28,519 nucleotides of DNA from Silene noctiflora (Eukaryota > Streptophyta > Magnoliopsida > Caryophyllales > Caryophyllaceae). The DNA is taken from the NCBI GenBank assembly GCA_009801015.1, contig VHZZ01000479.1:3155-31673 (forward strand), given 5' to 3'. Position 1 is the first letter of the stretch. Every line of letters starts with the position of its first letter. The notes beneath the pieces were generated by a model. It was not told the origin of the DNA, did no database searches, and was given only the letters and a program-made list of their open reading frames with translations. The position numbers were made by a program, and so were the translations under genes. Below are positions 1 through 10,725 of the stretch, in pieces.

Positions 1-94
1 TACATACAAAACTTAATGAGTTTTTTAAATATAATTATTAGAATAATAATATTTAAACTCTATACCCGTGCAAATTGCACGGGTTAAAAACTAG
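1..94 (+). mobile_element. Helitron-like 3' terminus
   Basis: The sequence shows a 10-bp perfect stem with a one-base loop at 64-84 (arms ACCCGTGCAA and TTGCACGGGT), followed seven bases later by CTAG at 91-94 and then a T. A GC-rich hairpin a few bases before a terminal CTRR, with insertion next to a T, is the established 3' signature of Helitrons. Only the last 94 bases lie in the window, so neither the 5' TC end nor any coding capacity can be judged. It is most likely a non-autonomous copy. Confidence 0.6.
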
Positions 95-525
95 TTAACA
101 ATTAACTGAGGAGTTATTTTGCATGAGCCACCTAATAAGAAAGTACACTTTCTTGATATGAGTAATAATTTCAATTTCTTCAACAATAGTCATTTGAGTT
201 TATCAATCTATTCGATTTAATTTTAATTCGAGTTTCTTCTATATTTCCACGATGTATACATATTTAATTCCAAAACAAGCTAACTTAAACATACCATTTA
301 TTATCATTCACTTTCAAATTGTAAAAAAGAAAAAACTTCATTTAATTGTTGTCATTGTTAATTGATAAATTTTCTTTTCGTATTTCTCCCCTATATATTG
401 AAATTATTTAATTTAATTTTCCGGCATTTGGCCAATTGAAATTCTTGGTCACGAGTTTAGAAAGCGGTTATATTGCTTCTAAAAGACATCACCGCCGTCA
501 AAATTTGTTGCCAAATCATGACTAG
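95..525. other. AT-rich intergenic spacer
   Basis: This spacer lies between the Helitron end and the hAT target duplication. It is very AT-rich, holds no convincing open frame or RNA gene, and I see no clear repeat in it. Confidence 0.5.
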
Positions 526-533
526 TCATTTTG

Positions 534-1493
534 CAAGGGCGGATCCAAGGGTAGGCTACTCGGGCTATAGCCCGAGTAGTTTCTGAGGAAAACAGAAATA
601 TATAGATTTGAAGTACAATCGAATCACATGGTAGTTTGTAGATTGTTGGTTTGCTGCTTGGATTTTGCAGAACTAACCCGGGTTCGACTCTCAACTAATA
701 ATCTTTTTTGCCATTAAGCGCTGTACTGCATGTTATAATTTATTTTACAATTTTTGTCTGGTTTACACCATTAGCCTATATTTATATTATAGATACAATA
801 TTTGGTGGTTTTTTTCTTCCCATTATAGATGATTTAGTAGTTATTTTCTCTCTTTATTTGTTTACAAAGTTAGCTCTTTCTTCTATTTGTTGTAGACAAA
901 TGGCTATTTTTTTTATCTTTCTTTCCAATCATTCAATCAATTATCAATCATTTTACTTCTAACGACTAAAATATGATATTCTGTATGAAAAATATTATAT
1001 AATATTACCTCCATTATAAATTATAATTACAATAAATTGTATACTTTCTATGTCCCATGTCCCAAACATTTGTTTACTGATTAAACACCCCATACAAATA
1101 TTAAAAATTTAAAAAATATTAAAAAGAAAGGAGCGTCATTTTTTTAAAATTACCCTTATAATTTTTTTTAAAAAAATGTCTACATTCTTTTTGAATGCAG
1201 TATGACTGCAAGTCAATTTAAATGAATTTTGCTAAGCTTTGTCGCAAAAAAAAAAGTTGGAATAAGTATAAATTAGCTTCATTCGTGATTCAACATGAAA
1301 AAATTATACTTTTAGTAATTTTTATATTTGGCTCAAATACTACATAAATAAATGATACGTAAATTTAATATCCTTACCAATTTTTAAAAGGTATCAACTT
1401 ACAAAGCTTATATCGAGAAAAAAAAAAAATTTATCACTTTATATAATTTTAAAATTTAGCCCTAGATAAACGGAATTCCTGGTTCCGCCCCTG
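534..1493. mobile_element. hAT-type non-autonomous element with 8-bp TSD
   Basis: The 8-bp direct repeat TCATTTTG lies immediately outside both ends (526-533 and 1494-1501). The ends are imperfect terminal inverted repeats: CAAGGGCGGATCCAAGG on the left, and CAGGGGCGGAACCAGGA when the right end is read inward. An 8-bp duplication with short TIRs beginning CA(G/A)GGGCGGA points to the hAT superfamily. The 960-bp body is AT-rich, contains a perfect 24-bp palindrome at 556-579 and has no transposase-like frame. The small frame at 708-962 is low-complexity. The element lies upstream of the RLF-type gene. Confidence 0.8.
556..579. repeat. Perfect 24-bp palindrome
   Basis: The core CGGGCTATAGCCCG is extended symmetrically on both sides to CTACT...AGTAG. 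It lies just inside the left end of the hAT-type element and may be a subterminal transposase-binding or hairpin motif; that role is inference. Confidence 0.7.
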
Positions 1494-1819
1494 TCATTTT
1501 GTTAATTGTTTTGCACAAAAGAAGGGCTCAAGAGGCAACAATGAGAAAATCGAGATTTAAAAAAAAAATGATATTAGTATACGAGTTTATTGTAAATAAG
1601 TTTGTTTAATAAGTAATTTACCCAACAATATGATAATGGACTTATGCTTGATTACTTAGAACCGTTTTATATTGTCTTTTACTAATATCATCTTACACAA
1701 GACATGCTCTTTCGTAAAATAAAGATAATGAAGTTGGGTCAATTGATGGACTTGGTCTGATCAAACGGCCCCGTTGTAGTTGGACTCACTAGCCAGTAGC
1801 CACTAGATCGGATTCTACA

Positions 1820-1885
1820 AACGATTAATTTCTTTTAAAACGGATATATCCGAACGATTAATCTCTTTTAAAACGGATATATCCG
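1820..1885. repeat. 33-bp tandem duplication, two copies
   Basis: Units 1820-1852 and 1853-1885 differ at one base (TTT against CTC context). Each unit ends in the palindromic ACGGATATATCCG. It lies about 0.9 kb upstream of the RLF-type start codon, in the presumed promoter or leader. Confidence 0.85.
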
Positions 1886-2287
1886 GGTTCGGAGAAGACG
1901 AGTTTGACCCTCAGCTCCGATTCAACAAAATCGCCATTGCCACACCTACCAAAATCGAACAATATTTACGCGGAGAAACTACTGGGGAAATTACGCTAAT
2001 CAACTTCTCTAATTACTCCTTGGTTAGATTCTCTATTCTCCAATTAATTTTTTTCAATTAAGTTTATGATTTGATTTCTTTGTGTATTAATTTTGTATCA
2101 ACAATTGTTATTCCTCTATATCATCATCATAATCGTAATTGATTGCTTAATTTTGTTTATACTGTTGATTTTTTGATTGTATGACGAAATTGTCGCTCAT
2201 TTGTCTTATATAAGACGGTTTTATGCTAATATTGTGGGAAACGGATTGCAACTACCTTGAATATGGCCCATGGATGCTAAACAAGTA

Positions 2288-2480
2288 CTCCCTCCGGGCG
2301 GGCGAACCTAGAAATAAAATTTTGGGTAACAATAATCGATAATTATAAACATTTTTGGCCTTGCCACTAGCTAGATTCCCCCTGCCTCCGTCACAAGCTC
2401 TCAATCGTTTGTTTACCTTTGTTTAAAATATCATTCACAAAGAATAGAAACAGGTAAACAAATGATTGGGACGGAGAAAG
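2288..2480. mobile_element. Stowaway-like MITE, possibly interrupted
   Basis: The left end CTCCCTCCGGGCGG is preceded by TA, and the right end GGGACGGAGAAAG is followed by TA. These are the CTCCCTCCGT-type termini and TA target site of Tc1/mariner-derived Stowaway MITEs. The inner part from about 2400 is itself a self-complementary MITE-like unit (TCGTTTGTTTACC against GGTAAACAAATGA), so the left portion may be a separate fragment. Confidence 0.5.
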
Positions 2481-2756
2481 TAGTTACTAAAAAATCAGTT
2501 TTACAATATACTCCTTGGTCCCGATTGTTTGTTTACCTATAGGTAGATGGCCGCCTTAAAAAAGTACATGTGTTAGCGAAATTTTAGCATAGTTTGTGAT
2601 ATCGGAATTGAGAGCGTGAATGGCAGTCTAGTCGAAATTGAGTAGTAATGTATTTGAAGTTTACTGCATTGTATGAGAGAAATGATGGCGGATTTTCGTG
2701 TGACAGGAATTTTTCTGTCTGCAATATCTGATTGGATAAAGTTGTGAGTTTGTTGG

Positions 2757-5341
2757 ATGGAAGACGATAAAGACAACGACTTTACGTTCTGCCAGGTAAG
2801 TTAGAAGCTGGAGCTTCTGTTTCAATGAATCGGAATTTTGACTGGCAGCTTGATGCTTAACTGGAGGAGTTTTTTGTTTCCTGTATGCAGGTTAGTGCTC
2901 CGGTTGACGACAGTATGGGTAATGAACAAACTGTTGTTCCAGGCATTGCTAACATCTCTATAAAAGAGGAATCCTCTAGTAGCCACAGTGAGAAGCAAAA
3001 TGGTGTGTGGAATAACGGTCTCTCCGGTAGCAAGCCTGTGGTGAAGGAGGAGAAGGTTGGATCTTTATCGTTCAATGTAATCAGTGCGGAGCCCCAAAAG
3101 CAATCAACTGAAGCACCAAAACAAGCACCCGTGGATGGTCCTGCAAGTTCAGTGAAGAAGAAACCTGTTGTTCGGGCTAAGGTTCCTTTTGAGAAGGGTT
3201 ATAGCCAAATGGATTGGCTCAAGCTTACTCGCACTCATCCTGATCTTGCAGGTGCACTCAAAATAAAGATTTTGAACTCCCTGATGATTTTTCTGTTTTG
3301 TTATATGTGAACTAATCGCTTTTTTTGCGACCTGGTGTAACTTACGATTCACCTCCTCCTTCCCCCTCTTTCTGAAATAGTCGCAGAAAGGTAGAAGTAT
3401 GTCTTAAAGTATCAAATCTGCACAAAAACTTATGAGATGGTTGTTATGCATACAACCAAGCCATTAATGTTGCATTTCTCATTTAATTTAGTAAACAGCT
3501 TGGTTATATGGACTTATATCAGTACCATCGTCTCACAAACGACTCACTGTATAATTTGAATAATGTGGTATGCATATAATCAAGTTATTAATGTTGTATT
3601 CCTCATTTAATTTAGTAAGTGGCCGGGTGTATCTGAACCATCGTCTCACAAAAGAGACACCGTAAAATAGGAATATTGACACATTGACATGTCAACCACA
3701 TTGTATTTAGAGTTGTGAGTTGATGTATTGTGAACATACGTTATTTTGAAAATGGTGTTGAATCATGATTTCATGGCTAATAATGTCCCTTCAGTTTGCG
3801 AAGTATCAGAAGATTCATGACTGTTATCTCACTTCCTTCTTTTGACGGTTGTAAATTAGGCCTGAAAGGTCAATCAAACCGGAGGCTTATACCAAAGAGT
3901 GAAGTAAAACAACATCAAACAGAAGGTTCCATGTGGACAATTTTTAAAGGACATGTGTATAACATTTATCCATATATGAAATTCCATCCGGGAGGTAAAG
4001 ACATCCTTTTCTTAAGCTATATTTTCCAAGTATTCCCCATGCTAAAGGTGCGCGAGTTATTACATACTCCGTGATGACTTATAACATGTTTGCTATAATT
4101 GGTTTGCTTGTGCAATAAGTGCATGAATGATCATTGCTCAGTTTATGCCGTCACTCATTTTGTTTACGTCATCACTCATTTTACGCCTTTTACACAAGGG
4201 TAAGAATGGTATGGTTTTTGTAAGATAACTGGCTTCAAAGTTGATGTTTCTCTCATTGTAATTAGGATAAAATCATAAATGTTAGAAGAAAAACTGTGGA
4301 GATTCCAAAAACATGCAAAATGGTTCTGTAATGAAGTTTATATTGAACTGAGGTGGGTTCATAGTGATGATAACTTTTATTGGTTGTGTGCCGGTAGAAT
4401 AGACTTCTTTGAAGTATAAATTCAACATTACTTAGTATCTCGAAGGCCCACGCCCATTACATACTCTGAGTCATGTGTTAAAACACAGAGTTGGCTTTCA
4501 TATTGAAATTTGTTCCGATCAACTACCGCTGTGCACACAGTCTAACGAGTCCTTCGGGTTTACAGTAATAATGGGGACAGTAGAGGAGTTGATTTATGTG
4601 TTTTTTAACATTTACTTTTGTTGTTTATCAAACCCGAGAGGAGAGGGGATAAAACTTGTACGTAAATGACTCGTTAGCTTCAACAGGGTTTAGGCTGATG
4701 AGTTAGTTTGTATTTCCAACCTTTTGATGTCGTATACATATTCAATCTCTGTAGCTTTTTAGGTTCTGGTTTGTATTTTGCAGGCGCTGACAGTTGTTTT
4801 GTTTCCAGGCGAAGATATGCTAATGAAAGCTGTAGGGAAAGACTGCACATCCTTATTCAGTATCCTTTGGCACTATATTTTCACATATAAACAGTCTGCG
4901 AATAATATCAGCACTGTTTTTTTTAACTTTTTTTTTGTCCCTGCTTAAAGTGGTGCTTACATGCGGTGATAAAGATGCAGTGATGCAGTAGTCAAATGAA
5001 TTGAGAACATATATGGTAATCTGTACATGACTCGGTCTAACCATGTTAACATTCTTATGTGGAGTTTCCAGAGATACTCTGTAATCTTTATGAGAACTGA
5101 TTGACTTATTTTCCATTTAATGATAATATCCCGTTCAATAACGTATAAGTGATTTGTTTTTTCTTCTGCAAATTTGATTGGTAACTTATTTCACGTTTGA
5201 TTACCTGTGTTATATATTTCTAATCAAATTAGGTTGTCCTTAACTGTCGGTTCAGATAAATACCATGCTTGGGTGAATGCAGAATTCTTACTGGAGAAGT
5301 GCCTGGTGGGTGTCTTGGACGAGAGCAGCGAAAAGAAATGA
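2757..5341 (+). CDS. RLF: Cytochrome b5-domain protein, RLF type
   Basis: Five exons: 2757-2795, 2891-3251, 3860-3994, 4809-4859 and 5256-5341. All junctions are GT-AG with matching phase, giving 223 aa. The N-terminal ~110 residues are acidic, Ser/Lys-rich and probably disordered. The C-terminal half is a cytochrome b5 heme-binding domain: [12 protein letters not shown], then HPGG with the first axial His at 176, then NKYHAWV with the second at 199. The start [13 protein letters not shown] is a tiny 39-nt exon. It fits the plant family of Arabidopsis REDUCED LATERAL ROOT FORMATION, a cytosolic b5-like protein needed for lateral root formation. There is no C-terminal membrane anchor, unlike classical b5, so an electron-transfer role in the cytosol is likely; its redox partner is unknown. 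The gene converges on the DUF642 gene. Exon limits come from phase and remembered homologues. Confidence 0.9.
3442..3675. repeat. Diverged tandem repeat of about 115 bp in RLF intron 2
   Basis: Copies at about 3442-3562 and 3566-3675 share TATGCATA, TTAATGTTG, CTCATTTAATTTAGTAA and CCATCGTCTCACAAA in the same order, with many substitutions. It is an old intronic duplication; the CGTCTCACAAA motif resembles MITE termini elsewhere in the window. Confidence 0.65.
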
Positions 5342-5815
5342 TTACGTGTACTCGAGCATGAAATCGAATGCCCATTTGTACAACCACAGTGTACGCTAAA
5401 CGGTCTCCTCTAAAATCACAATTCGGGTTAAACTGAGCATATATTCTTTGTATTGGATATGTGGCAATCTGTTGTATTTCTTGTAATAATGTTGGATATC
5501 TTGATTATTATGCAAATGAAAGAAGGTTTTAGTTAGTTACTCTACTTTTGCGTTGTGATCCACCGAAATGCGACATGTCACAGAGAAATAACGAACAAAC
5601 AACGGGAATTAAACTTTTAAACTCGAATTTTGTTGATCTGAAGATATCCATTGCATTACAGCAGATGCAGATGGAAAAACATTCAACTAATGCTAATTCT
5701 CAGTGTGACTTCCGCGAGTCGATGCCACAAATGCTAGACTAAGAAAGATAAGGGTAACATACTAAAACTCTCATACTATTGTTGAGGTTTACATCAATGT
5801 AAGAATAACACAGAT
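5342..5815. other. Convergent intergenic region (RLF and DUF642 3' ends)
   Basis: This stretch of 474 bp separates the two stop codons and must hold both 3' UTRs. A 64-codon open frame on the + strand (5548-5742) has no recognisable homologue and is not called as a gene. No RNA gene or transposon end was seen. Confidence 0.6.
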
Positions 5816-8624
5816 CTAATAAGTAGGGAAGACCTTGACTTCATCAAGAATCGGGCCGCAAAGGATACCATATTCATCACTCTTGCTATGATAGTAGGAG
5901 CTATAGAAAGTGATCCTAGTTTCACTAGAGATGGCCTTGAATTTCATGCTGACCGTGGTGAACTTGCCTAATCCCTGGGACTCGAAGGGAGCTTTGAGGG
6001 TGTCCTTGCCGGCAAAAGCTTCTACCATCATAGACCCCTTGCATCCGTTCTTTGCGTCTCCTATAGTGAAAGTGAGGTTGTACATCCTGTCGGGGACAGT
6101 ACGTACAATCTGAGCAATGGCGCTCTCTCGCCCTGCAACAAGCTCAATGGCTGAACGACCATATGGAACATTGAAGTGCTTCTTGTCTAAGAACTTGACA
6201 GCCTTGTTGGATTCGATAATCCATCCTGGTAGTGGGGAGGTAATGTCTTCCTGTCTTGGAGGGAGCAAGATTCCGTGAGAGATGTTGAGAAACCGGTAAG
6301 GGCCCTCCTCGAACCCATTATTCCTCACTAGGTTACCTGCAAACGCATCATTTTTAATTTATTACTAGTGTAGATCCTGCACATTTGCGGTATATCTAGA
6401 AGTTTTATTTTTAGTTGTTATTTAAATATTTTAAATTAATACGCCATTAATTTGTCATATTTGTCATATACCTTGTTGTATTTCGATATGTGAAAAAAAT
6501 GAACTATGAACTAATCAAGAGAATTTAGTAAAGTTATAAAGTTGTTTAAGAATTTTTTTCTTTAACATAAAACTAATGATTACAAAATAATTTTTCTCAA
6601 ATTATGTTAATGATTTTTTTTGTGACGAAGTTAATAATATCAATTTAATGTTTTTTTTATATAAAATTTGTTAAGTCATTCTCTAATATATAATAATACA
6701 TAACAAAAATTTAGAAATTTAAAATTTATAATTATAGTGAATTTATCACATTTGAATTAAAATATTATAGTTTATATTTTAAGGAAAGTATATTATTTGA
6801 TTAAAAGATTATATTTTGATGAAATGATAATAATTTAAAGAAAGAAGTATTTTTGTTTCCTTATTTACTTATCCTTCAGCAGGTTTGTACTCGAGTCTTA
6901 GCCTCCGCTGCTAAGACTCGAGTACAAACATGCTGAAGGATAATTTAATAATAATGATAATAATAACTAGCTGGCATCATCATCAAGTGCAGCGGAGACT
7001 CGAGTACAAACCTGCTGAAGGATAAGTAGGCAATAACTCCTTGAGAGCGACAGCATCAATAAGAGGGCCGCAAGCAGGATCCTCTTGCAAGCCAGGGTTG
7101 TGGAAAGTGATCTTAGCAGTTGCAGAAGTGGCTTTGAAACCCCAGCCATAAGTATCTCCACCATCGCTACTATACAGCGTCTGGATGGGTAAGTCACTCT
7201 GAAAAGGAGGGACACTGACCCTCAACACCTCATCTTGGGCACAGGTCCTTGTGGCCCCGAAAGTCAGTGCATAAAATGCCCCTTGTTTCACAGGCACGGT
7301 CTGAGAAACGGATGCTTCGTTGCCAAGTCTGACAGCGTGCACTCCATGAGCCACCGGAAAGAACATTCCGCCTGGTTGGGGTCCTCCCTGGATGTATTCA
7401 ACAAGTCCATTGATTTCCCAGTTTGGCAGAGAGTTCCCTAGGATTTTAGTCTTCTTCAATTGCTTCGGAGGGATTTCAAAGTTGCCATTCGGGATTAGCC
7501 CTGCAAGAGATTAAACAGACCAACCCATAAGTACTAGTTGACAGAAAATGACTACACCCATTTAAGAGAGCTACCAGGTATATATCTGATGGCATGCTTG
7601 GGACGAACGAAACTATTACCGAGCTGACAAACCGCAAAATAAGCGGAAAATGGAGGAAAAGTGGAAAAACAACTGTAGCAGAGGAGCAAATGAGGGAAGC
7701 AAGCAGGGCAATGGTTGGGGAAATAGTCGACCCCCGAGGGTATTCATATTCATTACCCCAATTCCTCCGTTTCAACATATTTCGAGTTTCAGTACCCCAT
7801 TGACAATTATCCTTATTCCAAGCAAGCCCTAAATCTAGTCCACACGGCTTCGCTATTAACTAATCCGTCCCAATCATTTGTTTACCATTTTTATTTTTTG
7901 TTAGGGTATTTTAATCAAAGGTAAATAAATAGTTATGACGGAGGGAGTATTTATTAATTATCGCGAGCTACTACTCCTAGTCTCCTATCACCAACATGTT
8001 TGGGACTAAACCCTCACTAGGGGTTACAGATCTGAGTGTTAATATTCGACCATTTGTTTCCGTTTGATTAAAATATCCCTCGCAACTTTATTGTTGACAC
8101 TTGACAGCAACAGATCCATTCCATTTGAACATTCAGGTATCCCAAATAACCAGTCATTCTTACTTTCTTAGTGTAAACCATCCGGTTTAATCCGGATTCG
8201 ACGAGCCGGGTAGGTACACTAGGGCAGTAAAGCTCTCCCCATGAGTTTCAACACTGCTGCGTTCTCATGGCTTGAACACGAGACCTCGCTAACAACCACT
8301 TGCCAGTTGATTTAAGTACTTAAAATAACAAAATACTTCTATAAATAGACACATTCTACCTACAAACACCAAAATAGAAACATATAAATAGTCCACCACT
8401 TAGTATTCGCCTACTGAGTATCACCTGGTAGCGTAATCTCATTTTCCGAAACAATATAACAAGTGAGACAGTCAAAGTAAAAAGAAGAGTGCAGAGAAAG
8501 TTACATTACCTCCCCTATGTTTAGGATGTTTATCAGCTTCAGGAGCAGCAACAGCAGCAGAAACAGTAAGTAAAACAGTAAAACTGAGGAAGCTGAGTAG
8601 TGTGAAGAAGGGTACTGCTGCCAT
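5816..8624 (-). CDS. DUF642 secreted cell-wall protein
   Basis: Three exons on the - strand: 8624-8510, 7500-7012 and 6336-5816, in phase, giving 374 aa, close to the usual ~370 for the family. Residues 1 to ~27 are a signal peptide (Leu/Phe/Val core, SAAVAA cleavage region). Two tandem galactose-binding-like DUF642 domains follow, about 39-195 and 203-370. Seen motifs are GLIPNGNFE at the first domain start, GNLVRNNGFEEGPY at the second, and paired ACGPLIDAV and LCGPILDEV. Possible N-glycosylation sites are NIS and NLT. Family members (for example BIIDXI and TEEBE of Arabidopsis) are apoplastic, bind cell-wall polysaccharide and influence pectin methylesterase activity; which subtype this is cannot be told. 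Intron 1 carries a SINE and a MITE. Intron 2 carries inverted copies of its own donor site. Retaining intron 2 adds about seven residues after SAG and then a stop. Confidence 0.93.
6866..6943. repeat. Hairpin made from copies of the DUF642 exon 2/intron 2 junction
   Basis: Arms 6869-6902 and 6910-6943 are inverted repeats matching at 33 of 34 positions, with a 7-nt spacer. Both arms derive from the true splice junction at 6997-7028. The left arm (6866-6897) is a 32-nt perfect inverted copy. The right arm (6915-6943) is a direct copy with one change that turns CAG|GTTTG into CATGTTTG on the gene strand. The whole structure lies inside DUF642 intron 2. Confidence 0.9.
7863..7947. mobile_element. 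Short Stowaway-like MITE in DUF642 intron 1
   Basis: The ends read ATCCGTCCCAATCATTTG and GACGGAGGGAG and are flanked by TA. The interior is self-complementary (TTTACC...GGTAAA), which gives a short foldback of about 85 bp typical of degenerate Stowaway MITEs. Confidence 0.6.
8165..8315 (-). mobile_element. tRNA-derived SINE (Au-like) in DUF642 intron 1
   Basis: Read on the - strand, the sequence has an A-box-like TGGCAAGTGGTT (8305-8294) and a B-box-like GGTCTCGTGTTCAAGCC (8285-8269). These are followed by a GC-richer tail containing GAGAGCTTTACTGCCC and ACCCGGCTCGTCGAATCC. This order resembles Au-type plant SINEs. Poly-T and target duplications were not clearly found, so the ends are approximate. 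It lies in the same orientation as the host gene. Confidence 0.55.
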
Positions 8625-8686
8625 TTTTGGTAGTGATAGTTTTTTGGGGTAAAAGAGGGTAAGATTTAAGGGTACCCTTTAAAAAC

Positions 8687-8696
8687 TATATATAGA
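8687..8696 (-). promoter_or_regulatory. TATA box of the DUF642 gene
   Basis: CTATATATAG lies about 63 bp upstream of the start codon on the - strand. That spacing would allow a short 5' UTR of about 30 bases. Assigned from motif and position only. Confidence 0.55.
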
Positions 8697-10725
8697 AAGA
8701 ATAAATAATTAAAAAGAAAAGAAGATTGGACCGAATCAAGGAAGAAAGCAAGAGGTGTTATTGAATTGAATTTGATTCAAGTTTGTGTCTGTTTCTTGCG
8801 TGATTTTCGAAACCGACTTCTTTCTCCTTGATTTATGGCCAACTCTACTTGTTCTTATTACCGTCACTACGTCTGCCCAGTACGGTCTCTCATTAAGTTT
8901 ATTAAGAAACTATTTATTATTTAGTTAATTATGGACATAAATGACCATTATACCCTTCCATCTCACTATCCAAAATCTTCATTTTCCTCTGATTTCAACC
9001 CCCTTCTCAATAACCACCATTATCACCACCAACCAACCACCACCCCTTCACCGTCTCCGACCAACGACCATGCCACCCTTTCCCCTTTAATGCCTTAGTT
9101 TATAACACATCTTAAAAACAATTTTCTAAACCCTAATTTTTAAAATTGGTACAATAATTTGATCTAATTAATTTGTGTCATTCGGTTGGTATACTTACAA
9201 AGTTTAAAATTGAATTATTATTTGATTAATATGAGATCTAAAATGTATAATTGATGATTTTTACTAAGAATTTAATTGATTTTTGAGAGGAAGAAGAAAG
9301 GGAAAAGAGAGAATTTTTTATAGAAGGGTAGATGATGAAAAATTTATGGGAAAAAGTTATGAATAAGTAAATCCTGTATATGAAATATCAACTACATTTT
9401 ATAAATATGACACAATGTAGTACTTCGAGCATGATCATTATAAAAATAAGTAAATAAATGAATGAGACGGAGAAAGTATAATAGAGTACGTAAAAAAATG
9501 ATTAAATAATAATTTTATATCATGATTAACAATAAAGGATCACGAAAAACATATAAATGGATATAAAAGATTGATTTTTCAATAAATTTAGTAAGAGACC
9601 GTCTCTCCAAGTTTTGACGTAACTTAGTCGCGATTGTTTACCCGAGTTATCGGGTCTTTTTTTGGTTTCCAAGATACAGGATGTTAGTATTACATCAACA
9701 AATGACCATGTACCCCGTATTGAGCTAAGCCCCCATGTGACTTATTCGAAGGATATAATGAGCTATTTAATTCTGTTATCCCTCAATTTACTAACGGTCT
9801 TTTACTAGCTGCTCAACGGTTTGATATATTAAAGTGTGCACTAATTATAAGTATAGTGCATTATTTCAAAAAAAAAAGTCATGAAATAGATGCTTAGACA
9901 TACAATTAGGGTAAATTGAAGAACGGCATACGTTAATAAGCTGAATATAGAATGATTCACAGCATAGCATACTTTCATGTGAGAGATTGAAGAACGAAAT
10001 CAACTAAATAATAATCGATAGTTGAATTTGACAATAATATGCTTGCTAATTTGTCATGAGAATAATTTCACATGAGATTATATATATGTTGACTCATAAT
10101 TTGTCCACTAATAAAAAGGTGTGTAATTTTATATACGTAGTTTACAGACTAATAGACTATTATAAATGCTCGATGTTTTATCGAGTATCTGTCTACCAAT
10201 AGTAGAGATCGAATGGGTTGTGCCTACAGACCATCATGCATGGAGGGGAAAATGACACGGCTCGAACACGAGAAGATGAGTTTCATGTTGTGGCGTACAT
10301 CTGAAATAGAAATAGAGGTCCAAACACAACCCACGGCCCATGACGTATTGAGTCGTGATGTGCCGTGTTTGGGCAACTCTTCAACCTTATTTCTTTGTAT
10401 TTTGAGTATGACCAAGCGTGTCGTGTTCATATGGTTGTGTTGTGCATAGATTAGATAGTCATTTTTTGTCAAACTTCAGCCTAGGCACTGTTCATGGCGT
10501 GTCGTACCGTACTGGGCTGCGCCTTTTCCACTATATACTGCTAAAATGGGCCATGTTTTACCCATATTTTTATTGGGCTAGAACCCAGAAATATCTTAGT
10601 CCAGAGCCTGCATTTTGTTGGTTATTTTACTCATTTTCAGTTGTTATCTATGTTCGTTATCCCAAAAACATAAAACGCCAGCTAGGATAAAATAAATAAA
10701 TAAAGGAGACAGCTGTTGAGCTCCT
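8697..10725. other. Two-kilobase gene-free spacer
   Basis: This AT-rich spacer lies between the divergent DUF642 and PsbTn promoters. It includes CCACC/ACCATT-rich sequence near 8990-9080, a GAGACGGAGAAAGTA MITE-like end near 9462-9478, and GAGACCGTCTCT near 9596. A GC-richer block at 10213-10540 has motifs such as CGTGCCGTGTTTGGGC typical of dispersed plant repeats. Open frames there overlap on both strands, have no recognised homologue and are not called. Confidence 0.5.

Larger units (their letters stand above)
1502..2756 (+). promoter_or_regulatory. Upstream region and probable 5' leader of the RLF-type gene
   Basis: This stretch has no open frame of note. It carries a 33-bp tandem duplication (1820-1885) and a Stowaway-like MITE (about 2288-2480). 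The pyrimidine/C-rich stretch around 1900-2030 looks like a transcribed leader. A plausible acceptor TGACAG occurs just before 2707, which would give a 5'UTR intron of roughly 0.7 kb carrying the MITE. This is inference from composition and splice-like motifs only; no TATA box was assigned. Confidence 0.35.

Noticed and set aside
640..700. Possible tRNA-like or SINE fragment (CCCGGGTTCGACTC B-box-like)
   Set aside because: The B-box-like motif is good, but no convincing A box, tail or target duplication was found, so it is not called separately from the surrounding hAT element.
708..962. 84-codon hydrophobic open frame on the + strand
   Set aside because: It is a T-rich, low-complexity translation inside the hAT-type element, with no recognisable family and no promoter or splice context.
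5548..5742. 64-codon frame between RLF and DUF642 stop codons
   Set aside because: It lies where two 3' UTRs converge, has no recognised homologue, and I could not attach it to either gene by splicing because both already end in proper stops.
6967..7459. DUF642 exon 2 reading on through its 3' boundary to a stop in the intron
   Set aside because: The GTTTGT donor after CAG and the in-phase exon 3 starting GTAACCTAGTG restore the second domain, so the extension is unspliced intron rather than a truncated gene.
10213..10690. Overlapping open frames on both strands upstream of PsbTn
   Set aside because: They sit in a repeat-like block with CGTGCCGTGTTTGGGC-type motifs, overlap each other in opposite directions, and encode nothing recognisable.
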